Origin: Marinomonas flavescens
Lineage (GTDB): Bacteria; Pseudomonadota; Gammaproteobacteria; Pseudomonadales; Marinomonadaceae
DNA: 64,000 nt
NCBI RefSeq assembly: GCF_004352835.1
Contig: NZ_SJSB01000008.1
Coordinates: 1 to 64,000, forward strand
Direction of reading: 5' to 3'
The position numbers and the translations under genes are program-made. The notes under the pieces are model-generated. The model made no database searches, was not told the origin of the DNA, and was given only the letters and a program-made list of their open reading frames with translations. This document shows, piece after piece, positions 34,872 through 44,450 of the stretch (positions are counted from its first letter, which is position 1; each line of letters starts with the position of its first letter).

Positions 34872-36395
34872 ATGAAAAAACCTAATATTATTCTAATTAT
34901 GACAGATACTCAGGCGACCAATATGGTTGGATGTTATAGTGGCAAACCACTTAACACTAATAATATTGATGCTTTAGCGGCGCAGGGTGTGCGTTTTAAT
35001 TCCGCTTATACCTGTTCTCCTGTCTGTACTCCTGCAAGAGCCGGCTTGTTTACAGGGATCTATTCCAATCAATCTGGACCTTGGTCAAATAATATTGCAC
35101 CAGGTAAAAATATTTCTACAATGGGGCGTTATTTTAAAGACGCCGGTTATCAAACTTGCTATGTCGGAAAGTGGCATCTTGATGGTCATGATTATTATGG
35201 GACAGGTATATGTCCTCCAGAGTGGAATGAAAATTATTGGTACGATGGCGCCAATTATTTAGCAGATTTAAGTGACAAACAGATCGCGTTGTGGCGTAAC
35301 GGCTTAAATTCAGTTGAAGATTTAGAAGCTAACCATATTGATGAAAGCTTTACTTGGGCGCATCGAATCAGCGATCGAGCAATAAATTACCTTGATGAAA
35401 AGTCAGCTGAATCTGAACAACCATTTTTGATGGTGTTGTCTTATGATGAGCCTCATCATCCTTTTACTTGTCCGCCTAAATATTTGAAAAAATACCAAGA
35501 TTTCTACTATGATCTTGGCCCTAAAGCGTTTGATGATCTAGAGAATAAACCAGAACATCACAAACTATGGTCAGAGGCTATGCGATCTCCAGTCGATGAC
35601 AAAGGTCTTTATCATCACCCGCTGTATTTTGCTTGTAACGACTTCGTTGATGATGAAATTGGTCGAGTAATTGATCATTTAGATCAAAGTGAAATTGAAA
35701 ATACCTGGGTGGTTTATACCTCAGATCACGGCGAAATGATGGGCGCGCATAAGCTAGTTAGTAAAGGCGCTGCTATGTATGACGACATTACTAACATTCC
35801 TTTGATTGTTCGTCCGCCAAGACAGGCTGGCGTATTTGGTTCTGCGGGAACCCAAGTAAACACACCGGTTAGTCATATTGATATTCTTCCGACTATGATG
35901 CATCTGGCTAACATCGAGCAGCCTGATATGCTGCCGGGTGGTGAGTTAATCAGCGTTATTGAACAAGATAATGATCGTAACGTAATGGTTGAATTTAATC
36001 GTTACGAAGTTGAGCATGATAGTTTTGGTGGCTTTATCCCTGTGCGTTGTTGGATCACTCCACGCTTCAAATTGGTGATTAATTTATTCACCAGTGATGA
36101 GCTTTATGATCGAGTCAATGATAAAAATGAAATGAACAACCTCATTGATCATCCAGAATATGCGTCTATTCGTAATCAAATGCACGACGAGTTGATGGAT
36201 TATATGGATGAGATTCGAGATCCATTTAGGTCTTATCAATGGTCTATGAGAGCGTGGCGTAAAGACGCTAAGCCTCGTTGGATGGGGTCTTTTAGACCTC
36301 GACCAAATGATGGTTACTCTCCTGTCGTAAGAGATTACGATACCGGCATGCCAACCCAAGGTGTGAAAATTGAAGATAAAAAAATGAAATTCTAA
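34872..36395 (+). CDS. yidJ: YidJ-type formylglycine sulfatase
   Basis: 507 aa from the ATG at 34872, which has AGGAG (34862-34866) five bases before it; an ATG six codons upstream (34854) has none. The site is C52-T53-P54-A55-R56 (CxPAR). It matches E. coli YidJ as I remember it over long blocks, e.g. DTQATNMVGCYSGKPLNT, GKWHLDGHDY and the tail SPVVRDYDTGMPTQGVK. It differs clearly from the three minus-strand sulfatases. TSDHGEMMGAHKL carries the second metal site. No signal peptide, so cytosolic. Substrate unknown, also in E. coli. Confidence 0.92.
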   Translation: MKKPNIILIMTDTQATNMVGCYSGKPLNTNNIDALAAQGVRFNSAYTCSPVCTPARAGLFTGIYSNQSGPWSNNIAPGKNISTMGRYFKDAGYQTCYVGKWHLDGHDYYGTGICPPEWNENYWYDGANYLADLSDKQIALWRNGLNSVEDLEANHIDESFTWAHRISDRAINYLDEKSAESEQPFLMVLSYDEPHHPFTCPPKYLKKYQDFYYDLGPKAFDDLENKPEHHKLWSEAMRSPVDDKGLYHHPLYFACNDFVDDEIGRVIDHLDQSEIENTWVVYTSDHGEMMGAHKLVSKGAAMYDDITNIPLIVRPPRQAGVFGSAGTQVNTPVSHIDILPTMMHLANIEQPDMLPGGELISVIEQDNDRNVMVEFNRYEVEHDSFGGFIPVRCWITPRFKLVINLFTSDELYDRVNDKNEMNNLIDHPEYASIRNQMHDELMDYMDEIRDPFRSYQWSMRAWRKDAKPRWMGSFRPRPNDGYSPVVRDYDTGMPTQGVKIEDKKMKF

Positions 36396-36433
36396 CGTTT
36401 CTTTTTTATTGTAAATCGGTAAGTTTGTTTAGT

Positions 36434-36470
36434 AAAAAGCCCTTTTTAAAAAAGGGCTTTTTTATTTTTA
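36434..36470. terminator. Bidirectional rho-independent terminator
   Basis: AAAAAGCCCTTT / AAAGGGCTTTTT stem with A-runs on one side and T-runs on the other. It ends both the yidJ-like gene (plus) and the LacI gene (minus). Confidence 0.9.
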
Positions 36471-36519
36471 AAGACGGTAACTTTGCTTTGTGTGCCAAGC
36501 TGAAACCAAAATGCAGAGG

Positions 36520-37527
36520 TTAATTTGCTGAAAAAGGGATCACAGATAAGCGTTTAACCAGAGTGGGTACGAATATCATGGTAGCGGCTTTTTGCTCTTC
36601 TTTATTGGCTAGTGTTAGAGAAAGCATCGCGGCTTTTTCAGCCATCATCTGAATAGGGTAGCGAACTGTTGTCAGCTTCGGGTGTAGGTATTTGGCAATG
36701 AGGCCGTTATCAAAACCAATAATAGACATGTGTGCTGGTACGGCAATGTTGTTATCTTCTAAAGCAGATAGAGCGCCAGCAGCCATGTAATCGTTATAGG
36801 TTGCAATGGCCGTTAAAGGTAATCCTTTGGCCAGCAAATTTGTCATCGCTAGCTCGCCGCCTTCTTCATCCGGGGCACCATACTCAATGTGGCTTTCTGA
36901 ATGGGGCAGGTTGTTGTCTTTTAAGGCTTGTAAATAACCTGCTTTGCGCTGCTCCGTGTCTTCAATGTCATGATTAGAGCAGATATAACCTATTTGTTTG
37001 TGGCCATTTTTAATCAAATATTCGGTAGCGAGATAGGAGCCTTTTAGATTGTCTAAAGCGACACATCGATTGGCAATTTCAGGAATAAACCGATTGATCA
37101 GTACGAGCCCAGGTATTTCTTCCGCAAACGCAATTAGCTCTTGTCCCGTTAAGCTTTTACTGTGAATGACCAGCGCTTCGCAGCCTTGATTTATTAATAA
37201 TTCAATTGTTTCGCGCTCTTTTTTTGCTGAATGGTAACCGTTGCCAATCAAGAGGTGCTTGCCTTGCTTGGTGGCAACCGTATCGATTGCTTTTACCATG
37301 GAGCCAAAAAAGGGGTCAGATACATCGCCCACCAAGATGCCCATAGTCTGTGTGGATTGGCTCACTAGTGCGCGGGCGGCAGCATTGGGTCGATACCCGA
37401 GTTTTTTCATCGCGGCAGTGACCGCCTGAATAGCAGCTTTGCTCGCTTTAGGGGAGTGATTGATGACGCGTGATACTGTAGCGATAGAAACATTGGCCTC
37501 TTTCGCAACATCTTTAACAGTAGCCAT
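36520..37527 (-). CDS. LacI/GalR-family transcriptional regulator
   Basis: 335 aa. Helix-turn-helix and hinge at the N-terminus (VKDVAKEANVSIATVSRVINHSPKASKAA, listed only in part: VAKEANVSIATVSRVIN, residues 7-23), followed by a periplasmic-binding-protein-like sugar-sensing domain (GILVGDVSDPFFGSMV onwards). Downstream of the GH36-SSS pair on the same strand but behind a 16-bp hairpin, so probably its own transcript. Candidate repressor of the GH36/SSS genes or of the gal operon. No galR lies nearer gal. Confidence 0.9.
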   Translation of the reverse strand: MATVKDVAKEANVSIATVSRVINHSPKASKAAIQAVTAAMKKLGYRPNAAARALVSQSTQTMGILVGDVSDPFFGSMVKAIDTVATKQGKHLLIGNGYHSAKKERETIELLINQGCEALVIHSKSLTGQELIAFAEEIPGLVLINRFIPEIANRCVALDNLKGSYLATEYLIKNGHKQIGYICSNHDIEDTEQRKAGYLQALKDNNLPHSESHIEYGAPDEEGGELAMTNLLAKGLPLTAIATYNDYMAAGALSALEDNNIAVPAHMSIIGFDNGLIAKYLHPKLTTVRYPIQMMAEKAAMLSLTLANKEEQKAATMIFVPTLVKRLSVIPFSAN

Positions 37528-37702
37528 ATGCTTTTTGCCTTAGCTTCTTTGTATTAGTCAGAACCATTTTTATAGTACTTTACCATAGGTAAGTTTAAGG
37601 TTTGCTTATACTTTTTTAAACTTATCGTTTAGCCCTTGCGGTGTGCTTATCTGCTTAAGGGTATGATCCAGCTTGCGGTTGTTTTTGTTCGGGGGAGGGG
37701 AG

Positions 37703-37745
37703 TAACGATTCACTTATATTTCGTTTGAGTATAAGTGAATCGTTA
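37703..37745 (-). terminator. Perfect 16-bp inverted repeat after SSS gene
   Basis: TAACGATTCACTTATA (37703-37718) and TATAAGTGAATCGTTA (37730-37745) around an 11-nt loop, 18 bases beyond the SSS stop. On the minus strand a C-rich run, not a U-run, follows. Confidence 0.6.
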
Positions 37746-37763
37746 GGAGAGCAAGAAAAAGCG

Positions 37764-39464
37764 TTACTGAGGTTGGTTTATTCGGTGCTGTCTCTGTCTA
37801 ACGATACGAAAGACGATTCCGGCAAGCATCACTAATCCACACACACCGTAAGTTTGCATGTAGGTAGGATCATCAGACATAAAGCCAATATTAGAGAACA
37901 TAATGTAAGCACCTAATACCATATAGATAACAACAGCAGAGGCTTCAAACCTGAAGGCCCATGGGGTTATATTAATGGACTCGTTAATGGGCATAACATA
38001 GTCGGTTTTTCGTGGATAAAAGTAACCAATAATAAACATCAACGCCGTACAAACGACGAATAAAATGGCGAGTTGGTGTAAGAAGTGAAGGTGCACTTTG
38101 AATATAAGTTGCATAGAGGCATAAGACGTTACAAAGACAACCAACGCGACTTTAGCGGCAATGGCTGGCACTCGTTTTGAAATATAACCAACAAAAACAA
38201 TGGTGAAAATAGGCACACTAAAGAAGCCGGCCACCATTTGTAAATACTGAAATAGACCTTCTGGCGCAAACATGATGAAAGGGGCGATACAAATTGAAAT
38301 AATGGCAATGAAAACGCCGAAGATACGGCCTTTGCCTATTAGTTCTAAGTCTGTTTTCCCTTTACCAAATAAAGGTTTATATACATTTAGGGCAAACAAG
38401 GTGGTTGAACTGTTTAATACGCCATTAAAAGTACTCAGTATGGCACCAAACATAACGGCCACAAAGAATCCTACCAGTGGTTTAGGCAGCACTTCGTTTA
38501 CCAGTCGAGTGTACATGGCGTCTGGATTACCTGCATTTGCTCCAAAGATATGGTACGCAATAATGCCAGGCACAATAAGAATGAGTGGTGTAATAACCTT
38601 TATCAAACCTGCCCCGATAACGCCTTTTTGTGCTTCTTTTAGGTTTTTAGCCCCTAATACACGTTGAACTATCGATTGGTCTGTTCCCCAGTAATATAGA
38701 TTCACTAACAATAAGCCAGTAAACAATGTGGAGAATGGAAGAGGGTCTTTGTCTGTGCCTACTGATTGAAGTTTCTCAGGCGCTGACGTGAGAAGTGTGT
38801 CTAAACCAGCGCTGAAACTACCGTGACCTAATACAATTAAGCCAAAAATAGGGATCATGAAGCCACCAATGACAAGGCCAATACCATTGATGGTATCGGC
38901 AATGACCACGGCTTTTAAACCACCGTAGATGGCGTAAAAGAACCCTAATAGACCAATGGCGGCAGAAATTAAGGCAATTGATTGGAACTGTGTTATTCCC
39001 AGTAAGCCTTTAACGTCAAAAATTTGGGTGATGACGACAGCGCCAGCATAAAGCGTGGTAGGCAAAATATTAATAACGTATTGGCAAAGAAATAATAGCG
39101 TTACAAACTTTTTGACTGACATGTCATAGCGACTTTCTAAAAAGTCGGGAATTGTGGTGATGCCTTGCTTTAAGTAGCGCGGGATCAGTAGTAGAGCAAT
39201 AATTACTAAGGTTACACCTGAGGCAACTTCCCAACCCATAACACTCATATTACTCGAATAAGCTTGCGCACTCATACCGACAAAACTTGTGGCGCTGAGA
39301 TTGGTTAGAATGAGTGAACTGGCGATCAATCCACCAGTAAGGCTCCTGCCGCCTAAAAAGAATCCTTCTCCAGAGTGATGCTTATCTCGTTTTACCTTGC
39401 TGTAAGTGAATATCACTACAAAGCCAGTAAATAATAAAAACGATAAAAATACCGTTATGGACAT
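37764..39464 (-). CDS. Sodium:solute symporter (SSS family), probable alpha-galactoside/galactose uptake
   Basis: 566 aa, multi-spanning. GFFLGGRSLTGG, LTNLSATSFVGMSAQAY and YAIYGGLKAVVIADTINGIG are SSS signatures. It is more diverged from the galactan-block symporters and is nearer in my reading to E. coli YidK. Gene order GH36 then SSS on the minus strand, 113 bases apart with a 19-bp hairpin between, suggests one operon for an alpha-galactoside. Sugar specificity is inferred from the glycosidase partner only. Confidence 0.88.
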   Translation of the reverse strand: MSITVFLSFLLFTGFVVIFTYSKVKRDKHHSGEGFFLGGRSLTGGLIASSLILTNLSATSFVGMSAQAYSSNMSVMGWEVASGVTLVIIALLLIPRYLKQGITTIPDFLESRYDMSVKKFVTLLFLCQYVINILPTTLYAGAVVITQIFDVKGLLGITQFQSIALISAAIGLLGFFYAIYGGLKAVVIADTINGIGLVIGGFMIPIFGLIVLGHGSFSAGLDTLLTSAPEKLQSVGTDKDPLPFSTLFTGLLLVNLYYWGTDQSIVQRVLGAKNLKEAQKGVIGAGLIKVITPLILIVPGIIAYHIFGANAGNPDAMYTRLVNEVLPKPLVGFFVAVMFGAILSTFNGVLNSSTTLFALNVYKPLFGKGKTDLELIGKGRIFGVFIAIISICIAPFIMFAPEGLFQYLQMVAGFFSVPIFTIVFVGYISKRVPAIAAKVALVVFVTSYASMQLIFKVHLHFLHQLAILFVVCTALMFIIGYFYPRKTDYVMPINESINITPWAFRFEASAVVIYMVLGAYIMFSNIGFMSDDPTYMQTYGVCGLVMLAGIVFRIVRQRQHRINQPQ

Positions 39465-39484
39465 AGTCTTTTCCTTTCTTTATT

Positions 39485-39539
39485 CACATCAGCGAAGCAC
39501 TAGTAATGTGAGTTTAATTCCTAGTGCTTCGCTGATGTG
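39485..39539 (-). terminator. Perfect 19-bp hairpin between GH36 and SSS
   Basis: Arms at 39485-39503 and 39521-39539 pair perfectly (CACATCAGCGAAGCACTAG and its complement) around a 17-nt loop. It could partly terminate after the alpha-galactosidase gene or protect its 3' end. Confidence 0.65.
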
Positions 39540-39577
39540 TTTTTTAGGTAGGGTCTAATTTTATTGACCGTGATTTT

Positions 39578-41695
39578 TTATATTTTTTTTAGGTGAACAA
39601 TCAGAGCTGACTCTGGGTCCAAAATAGGTAACGTAATGCCGATCTCTCTTAAATTGTCGCCACTAAGCTCTAGCGTTCTATCGAGCCATTTTGGGGCTTG
39701 TTTCATGAGCTGGAAGCTGGTTTTTGGCATCTCCACTATTTTTAATTGATAGCGCGCATTAGGGTCTACGTAACTGATTCTCAGTGGTGAAGGCAATGCA
39801 TGTTCAGGCATGGCTAATTGACAGACTGTGATCAGAAGTTCCTCTTTGTCTTGTTCGTTTGCTCCAACTACGCCATGGATATATTGATTTTTATTGGGCG
39901 AATCGATCCGAAAAGCACGGCCAGAATGAAGTAAGTGGCGATATTCTTTGTGCAGTTGAATGTAATGAGCAAAAGCTTGTTTTTCTTCTGCTGTCTCTTT
40001 TACTGGGTCTAGCTCGACGCCCATGTGACCGCCTAACGCTGTCACACCGCGCATATTGATGCTGTGACGACGATTAGTGGAGTGACATTCGCCTGGGCCA
40101 ATGTGTGCCCCCATTACTTCTGGTGGAAAAAAGTAACTCATGCCACGTTGGATGGTTTGACGCTCTAGAGCATCGTTGCAATCTGATGCCCAGAAACGAT
40201 GAGTTCGCTTTAAAATTTCAAAGTCAATTCGACCGCCGCCAGATGAGCAAGACTCGATCTCCACCGTAGGGTGCGTGGCAGTCAAATCATCAATTAGTTT
40301 ATACAAGGCCAGTGTTTGGCCACGAACCGCAGCTTTACCTTGATGGCCTGGCTGAACAAGCTCACGGTTCATATCCCATTTTAGATAGCTGATGTTATAA
40401 CGAGTTAGTAAATCATTGAGTCTGTCATAAAGGTATTGGAAGCACTCTGGATTTTGCAAATCCAAAACATATTGCCAACGACCTGACGGTTGCTGATAGC
40501 CTTGCAGCCCAAGTACCCAATCTGGATGGTTGCGGAATAAGTTAGAATCTTGGCTGACCATTTCTGGTTCAACCCATAAACCGAATTCCATGCCCAGTGC
40601 ATTAACATGGTCAATGACAGGTTCTAAACCTTTAGGGTATTTCTTTTCGTCTAAGTACCAATCTCCCAGCGCCGCGCGCTCGTGATCTCGGCCGATGAAC
40701 CAGCCATCGTCAATGATAAAGCGCTCTACACCCATTTGAGCGGCTTCGCTTGCCATCTTCATGATGTAGTCAGGGTCATGGTCAAAGTAAATGCCTTCCC
40801 AGGTATTCAAGTGCACAGGTCTAGGTTTTTTGGTCGGGAAGGATAAAATATTATTTCGTATGAATTTATGAAAACGTTCTGAAATGCCGTTAAGGCCTTG
40901 GTTACTGTATACGCCATATAGCCAAGGTGTTTGGTACGTTTCGTTCTTGTCTAATTGTACTTCTCCAGCAAGCAATAGTTCGCCGGCTTGTACAAAGCGA
41001 CGACCATCGCTTTTCACATCAGCACGGAGTTGGTGGTTACCACTCCAGCCTAAATGAAAGCCCCATACCATGCCTTGTTGTTCGCTAAAGCCTTGAGCGC
41101 CAACAAATATACCTGGGAAGTTTTCGTGAGATGTTCTACCGCGACGGTTTTCTTGCATAAAGCCGCCATGATCAAATGCTTGGCGCTGCGTTTGAAATTC
41201 TTGGCACCAGCGTCCTCGAAAGGTAAGTAGCTCGTTTGCGTGGCTTGGAAGCGCCAGTGTCAGGGCGAGTTTATTCAATGTGTAGCTATCAGCAGAAATG
41301 TTGCGAACCGTAATACGCTTTTGGAGTACGTCGGAATCATTGTCTAGCAAAACTTCAATGACCATTTCAAGTTTAGCAATGTCGTCTTGTAGGGTAAAAA
41401 TGGCTTTGTGCTGGTCTGAGTCAATGTGTGTTGTATGAAATACCGGAGCCCAGTCAGCACCAACGCGATGACCCTCAATTCCGGGTGCATTGAAATGACC
41501 ACTGCCCAATTCTGGACATAAAGACAAGGGAATATCGACGTCAAGGCGGGCCTGGGAAATAGGTCGTTCAGTAGAAAGCAATAGATCAGCATCAATCTGA
41601 GAGATACGTGCGCCCCAATGAATTATCTCGGGTACGCGATCCACTTTGATGATGCAGCTATCATTGAGACTGGTTAAATGAATAAATTGATCCAT
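39578..41695 (-). CDS. Alpha-galactosidase, GH36
   Basis: 705 aa, no signal peptide, cytosolic. Family GH36: an N-terminal beta-supersandwich, then a TIM barrel with FIIDDGWF (327-333), GLWVEPEMVSQDS, YLKWDMNRE with the nucleophile Asp441, SCSSGGGR (482-489) and WASDCND with acid/base Asp505. The length is normal for the RafA/AgaA-type subgroup of about 720 aa. Hydrolyses terminal alpha-1,6- (and possibly other alpha-) galactosyl groups of melibiose, raffinose or floridoside-like compounds. Floridoside of red algae would fit a galactan user, but that is inference. Divergent from the LacI gene at 41948 and followed by an SSS gene. Confidence 0.93.
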   Translation of the reverse strand: MDQFIHLTSLNDSCIIKVDRVPEIIHWGARISQIDADLLLSTERPISQARLDVDIPLSLCPELGSGHFNAPGIEGHRVGADWAPVFHTTHIDSDQHKAIFTLQDDIAKLEMVIEVLLDNDSDVLQKRITVRNISADSYTLNKLALTLALPSHANELLTFRGRWCQEFQTQRQAFDHGGFMQENRRGRTSHENFPGIFVGAQGFSEQQGMVWGFHLGWSGNHQLRADVKSDGRRFVQAGELLLAGEVQLDKNETYQTPWLYGVYSNQGLNGISERFHKFIRNNILSFPTKKPRPVHLNTWEGIYFDHDPDYIMKMASEAAQMGVERFIIDDGWFIGRDHERAALGDWYLDEKKYPKGLEPVIDHVNALGMEFGLWVEPEMVSQDSNLFRNHPDWVLGLQGYQQPSGRWQYVLDLQNPECFQYLYDRLNDLLTRYNISYLKWDMNRELVQPGHQGKAAVRGQTLALYKLIDDLTATHPTVEIESCSSGGGRIDFEILKRTHRFWASDCNDALERQTIQRGMSYFFPPEVMGAHIGPGECHSTNRRHSINMRGVTALGGHMGVELDPVKETAEEKQAFAHYIQLHKEYRHLLHSGRAFRIDSPNKNQYIHGVVGANEQDKEELLITVCQLAMPEHALPSPLRISYVDPNARYQLKIVEMPKTSFQLMKQAPKWLDRTLELSGDNLREIGITLPILDPESALIVHLKKI

Positions 41696-41867
41696 AGTTT
41701 TGCTCTCTATGTTTGCGTAAATATTTATATTTATAAGGTCTTGTCAAAATTGATGGGGGAGAGTAGCAAAACGAAAATAAATGATCAATTACTAATATTT
41801 ATTGATATAAATTGTTCGATATTAGACATATTTTGTTTTTTATAAGATGTTTTAAAATGTTTACGCT

Positions 41868-41883
41868 ATGTTTTCGATAACAT
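41868..41883. promoter_or_regulatory. LacI-type operator-like palindrome
   Basis: ATGTTTTCGATAACAT, centred on CG with one mismatch between arms, in the divergent region between the GH36 gene and the LacI gene. It lies 64 bp before the LacI start, fitting autorepression and shared control. A related half-site (TGTTTACGCTATG) is 12 bp upstream, at 41858-41870. Confidence 0.55.
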
Positions 41884-41947
41884 TTTTTGTGTTATGGTAT
41901 CTTTCAAGAATCAAGTTTGAGTTTTAACTGATAAAGGGATCATTGAA

Positions 41948-43015
41948 ATGGCGGTGACATTTAAAGACGTCGCAACGTTAGCTGGAGTTTCGACACAAAC
42001 GGTTTCGCGAGTAACAAATGGGGCCGATAATGTTACTGATTTGACTCGAGAAAAAGTCAATAAAGCCATTAAAGAGTTAGGGTATATACCCAATAAAAGC
42101 GCGCAAATGCTTAGCCGAGGTAAATCTAAAACATTGGGTATTGTCTCTCTTGATATCGCGCTGCATGGCGTTGCCTTAATTGTAAATGGGGTGCGTCAAC
42201 AAGCTCACGATAATGGCTACGGAACAGTCCTTTCCATTGTTGACAGTGATAATTTTGAACGTATTAAAGATGAAATCAGAGAGCTGCTTTCGCAGCAGGT
42301 TGACTATATCGTTGTCAATGTTCCTTTAACCCAATTTATGGCTGAAGAGTTGGTGCACCAATTTCAGCAACTTAACTTTATGTTTATTGATGTCCCTGAA
42401 AATACCAAGGTCAATTATGTGTGCGCTGAGCACACAGAAGGGGCTAAAAGTGCGGTCAGACATTTGCTGGCCTGCAAGCGGTCACAGTTTGTATTGATAA
42501 CAGGGCCTAAAGAATCTACCGGCTCAACATTGAGATATGCAGGTTGGGTAGATGAGTTAAGCAAGAGTCAGAAAGAGGTGGTTGCAACCTACGAGGGTGA
42601 TTGGGATGCACAAAGTGGTTATTTATCGATTCGAGAGCAAATTGCGAAAAAACGAGAGTTTGATGCCGTCCTTGTTGCGAATGATCAAATGGCGCTTGGT
42701 GTCTTATGTGCTTTGAATGAATTTGGTATTCGTGTGCCTGAGCAAGTGTCAGTTGTCGGTTTTGATAACATTAATGACAGTGCTTTTTTTACACCCCCTT
42801 TAAGCACAATAGGGCAAAGTTTCGTCGAGTTAGGGCAGCAGGCTGTAAAATTATTGCTTGAACCCCAAGAGACAGTAGAAGGCGAGGGTTATCGACAGTT
42901 GATTTTACCTACGCAGTTGATTGTCCGTTCAAGCACGTCTTTGAAAATTGAATTGGGAGACCATAAGCAAGAAATACTCGACTACCTAGATAAAGCTCGT
43001 CAATTATTACGATAA
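41948..43015 (+). CDS. LacI-family transcriptional regulator
   Basis: 355 aa. N-terminal helix-turn-helix VTFKDVATLAGVSTQTVSRV, then the LacI/PurR-type effector domain (LGIVSLDIALHGVALIVNGV to the SVVGFDNINDSAFFTPPLS block near 270-290). Divergent from the GH36 gene, with an operator-like palindrome between them. Likely represses the alpha-galactosidase operon in the absence of inducer. A C-terminal extension (about 20 residues past the usual end) is slightly longer than average. Confidence 0.9.
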   Translation: MAVTFKDVATLAGVSTQTVSRVTNGADNVTDLTREKVNKAIKELGYIPNKSAQMLSRGKSKTLGIVSLDIALHGVALIVNGVRQQAHDNGYGTVLSIVDSDNFERIKDEIRELLSQQVDYIVVNVPLTQFMAEELVHQFQQLNFMFIDVPENTKVNYVCAEHTEGAKSAVRHLLACKRSQFVLITGPKESTGSTLRYAGWVDELSKSQKEVVATYEGDWDAQSGYLSIREQIAKKREFDAVLVANDQMALGVLCALNEFGIRVPEQVSVVGFDNINDSAFFTPPLSTIGQSFVELGQQAVKLLLEPQETVEGEGYRQLILPTQLIVRSSTSLKIELGDHKQEILDYLDKARQLLR

Positions 43016-43185
43016 TCATCGGCTGGATTGAGTGTCTGATTTTTAAGGGTGACATCCGCTATGTGACGATAAAAATTAAGGCCCTCAAAATTAATTTGTA
43101 ATAAATGAATGGTGTATGACGTCTAATCACTACCATTTACGAGTTCCTTAATAGAGCTTATTCGCAAGGTTTCGAGGCTAAGATC

Positions 43186-43989
43186 ATGAAAAAAATACTA
43201 TTCTTACTGTTTGTTTTATTAGGGTGGCAAAGTGCTATTGCTAACGCGGCTGAATTTGATCATAAAGAGTGGAATAACCTATTACAGCAAAATGTGTATT
43301 TAATTGATGGTGGCCAGGCTAGCGAGGTAGATTATCAAGGTTTTTCTGATAATAAGGCTCAGCTGAATGATTACTTGGCACAGCTATCAAAGGTTAAGCG
43401 AGAGCAGTTCGATGCTTGGCCTAAAAATGATCAATTAGCGTTTCTTATCAATGCTTATAACGCGTGGACTGTTTCTCTGATTTTAACCAAATGGCCTGAT
43501 CTTGAGTCCATTAAAGATCTAGGCAGCTTGTTTAGTTCGCCATGGAGTAAGAAGTTTATTCCTCTATTAGGTGAAAAGCGTTCATTGGATAATATTGAGC
43601 ATAAGCTTATTCGAGGGTCTGGTCGCTATGATGATCCGCGTATTCATTTTGCGGTTAACTGTGCCAGCATTGGTTGTCCTGCATTAGCGAACCAAGCTTA
43701 TCAGGGTGACAATGTTGATAGTCTGTTAAATCAACAAACACGCCTTTTCTTGGAAGATCGTAGTAGGAATCATATTAATGGCGGTACTCTTGAGTTGTCC
43801 TCTATTTTTAAATGGTATCGAGAAGACTTCGAAAAAGGCTGGCATGGTTATCACTCTTTAGAAGATTTTTTAATCGCTCATGCAAGTGATTTATCGTTGG
43901 CTCAAAGTGAAATAGACAAGCTGAAAAGTAAATCTTTAAAAATTGATTTTTTAAATTACGACTGGAATTTGAACAGCAAAGCTCAATAA
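43186..43989 (+). CDS. Exported DUF547-domain protein
   Basis: 267 aa with a signal peptide (KKILFLLFVLLGWQSAIANA, cleaved near residue 21). DUF547 signatures: FLINAYNAWT (about 85-94), DNIEHKLIRG, DPRIHFAVNCASIGCPAL and SSIFKWYREDF. DUF547 proteins of marine bacteria are periplasmic and of unknown function. No operon partner: 170 bases after the LacI gene and 130 before the NIPSNAP gene. Confidence 0.85.
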   Translation: MKKILFLLFVLLGWQSAIANAAEFDHKEWNNLLQQNVYLIDGGQASEVDYQGFSDNKAQLNDYLAQLSKVKREQFDAWPKNDQLAFLINAYNAWTVSLILTKWPDLESIKDLGSLFSSPWSKKFIPLLGEKRSLDNIEHKLIRGSGRYDDPRIHFAVNCASIGCPALANQAYQGDNVDSLLNQQTRLFLEDRSRNHINGGTLELSSIFKWYREDFEKGWHGYHSLEDFLIAHASDLSLAQSEIDKLKSKSLKIDFLNYDWNLNSKAQ

Positions 43990-44122
43990 GAATCAGTCAT
44001 ATTAGTGCGCTGTATGTTGCAGCTAGTTAGGAAATGATAGTGGCGCACTAATAAAATAGTATTGATTTTGATAAAGTTTTTTCTTAAGCATAAAACTGAA
44101 TTTTGACATATAAGGTTGAATT

Positions 44123-44437
44123 TTGAAAATTGTAGAACTGCGTGAATATCAAATCAAACCAGGAAAAACAGAGCAATGGCTGAATTGGATGCGAGATGAG
44201 CTTTTGCCATACCAACGGTCTAAAGGAATGAGGATTCTTAATACTAGTCATTATCAAGATGATAATGGCGTTGATTTTTTTGTTTGGATGCGTGAATTCG
44301 ACAGTGAAGAAGATCGCCAAGCAGTATATAAAGAAACATACAATGACTGGTGGACGAACGATGTTCGCCCTAAAGTTTTTGAACTTATAGAAGAAAGTGC
44401 GATAAGCGTCAAACTGATGAAACCGCTATCGTTCTAA
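44123..44437 (+). CDS. NIPSNAP-family small protein
   Basis: 104 aa, starting with TTG at 44123; AAGG (44112-44115) is about 8 bases upstream. The core ELREYQIKPGKTEQWLNWM and FVWMREFDSEEDRQAVYK fit the NIPSNAP/dimeric alpha-beta-barrel family (ferredoxin-like fold). Function unknown in bacteria, cytosolic, stand-alone gene. Confidence 0.75.
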   Translation: MKIVELREYQIKPGKTEQWLNWMRDELLPYQRSKGMRILNTSHYQDDNGVDFFVWMREFDSEEDRQAVYKETYNDWWTNDVRPKVFELIEESAISVKLMKPLSF

Positions 44438-44450
44438 TGAGCTCAATACA

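Noticed and set aside
37589-37601. TTACC-ATA-GGTAA as a LacI operator
   Set aside because: Short arms and no CG centre as in other LacI sites here; not distinguishable from chance.
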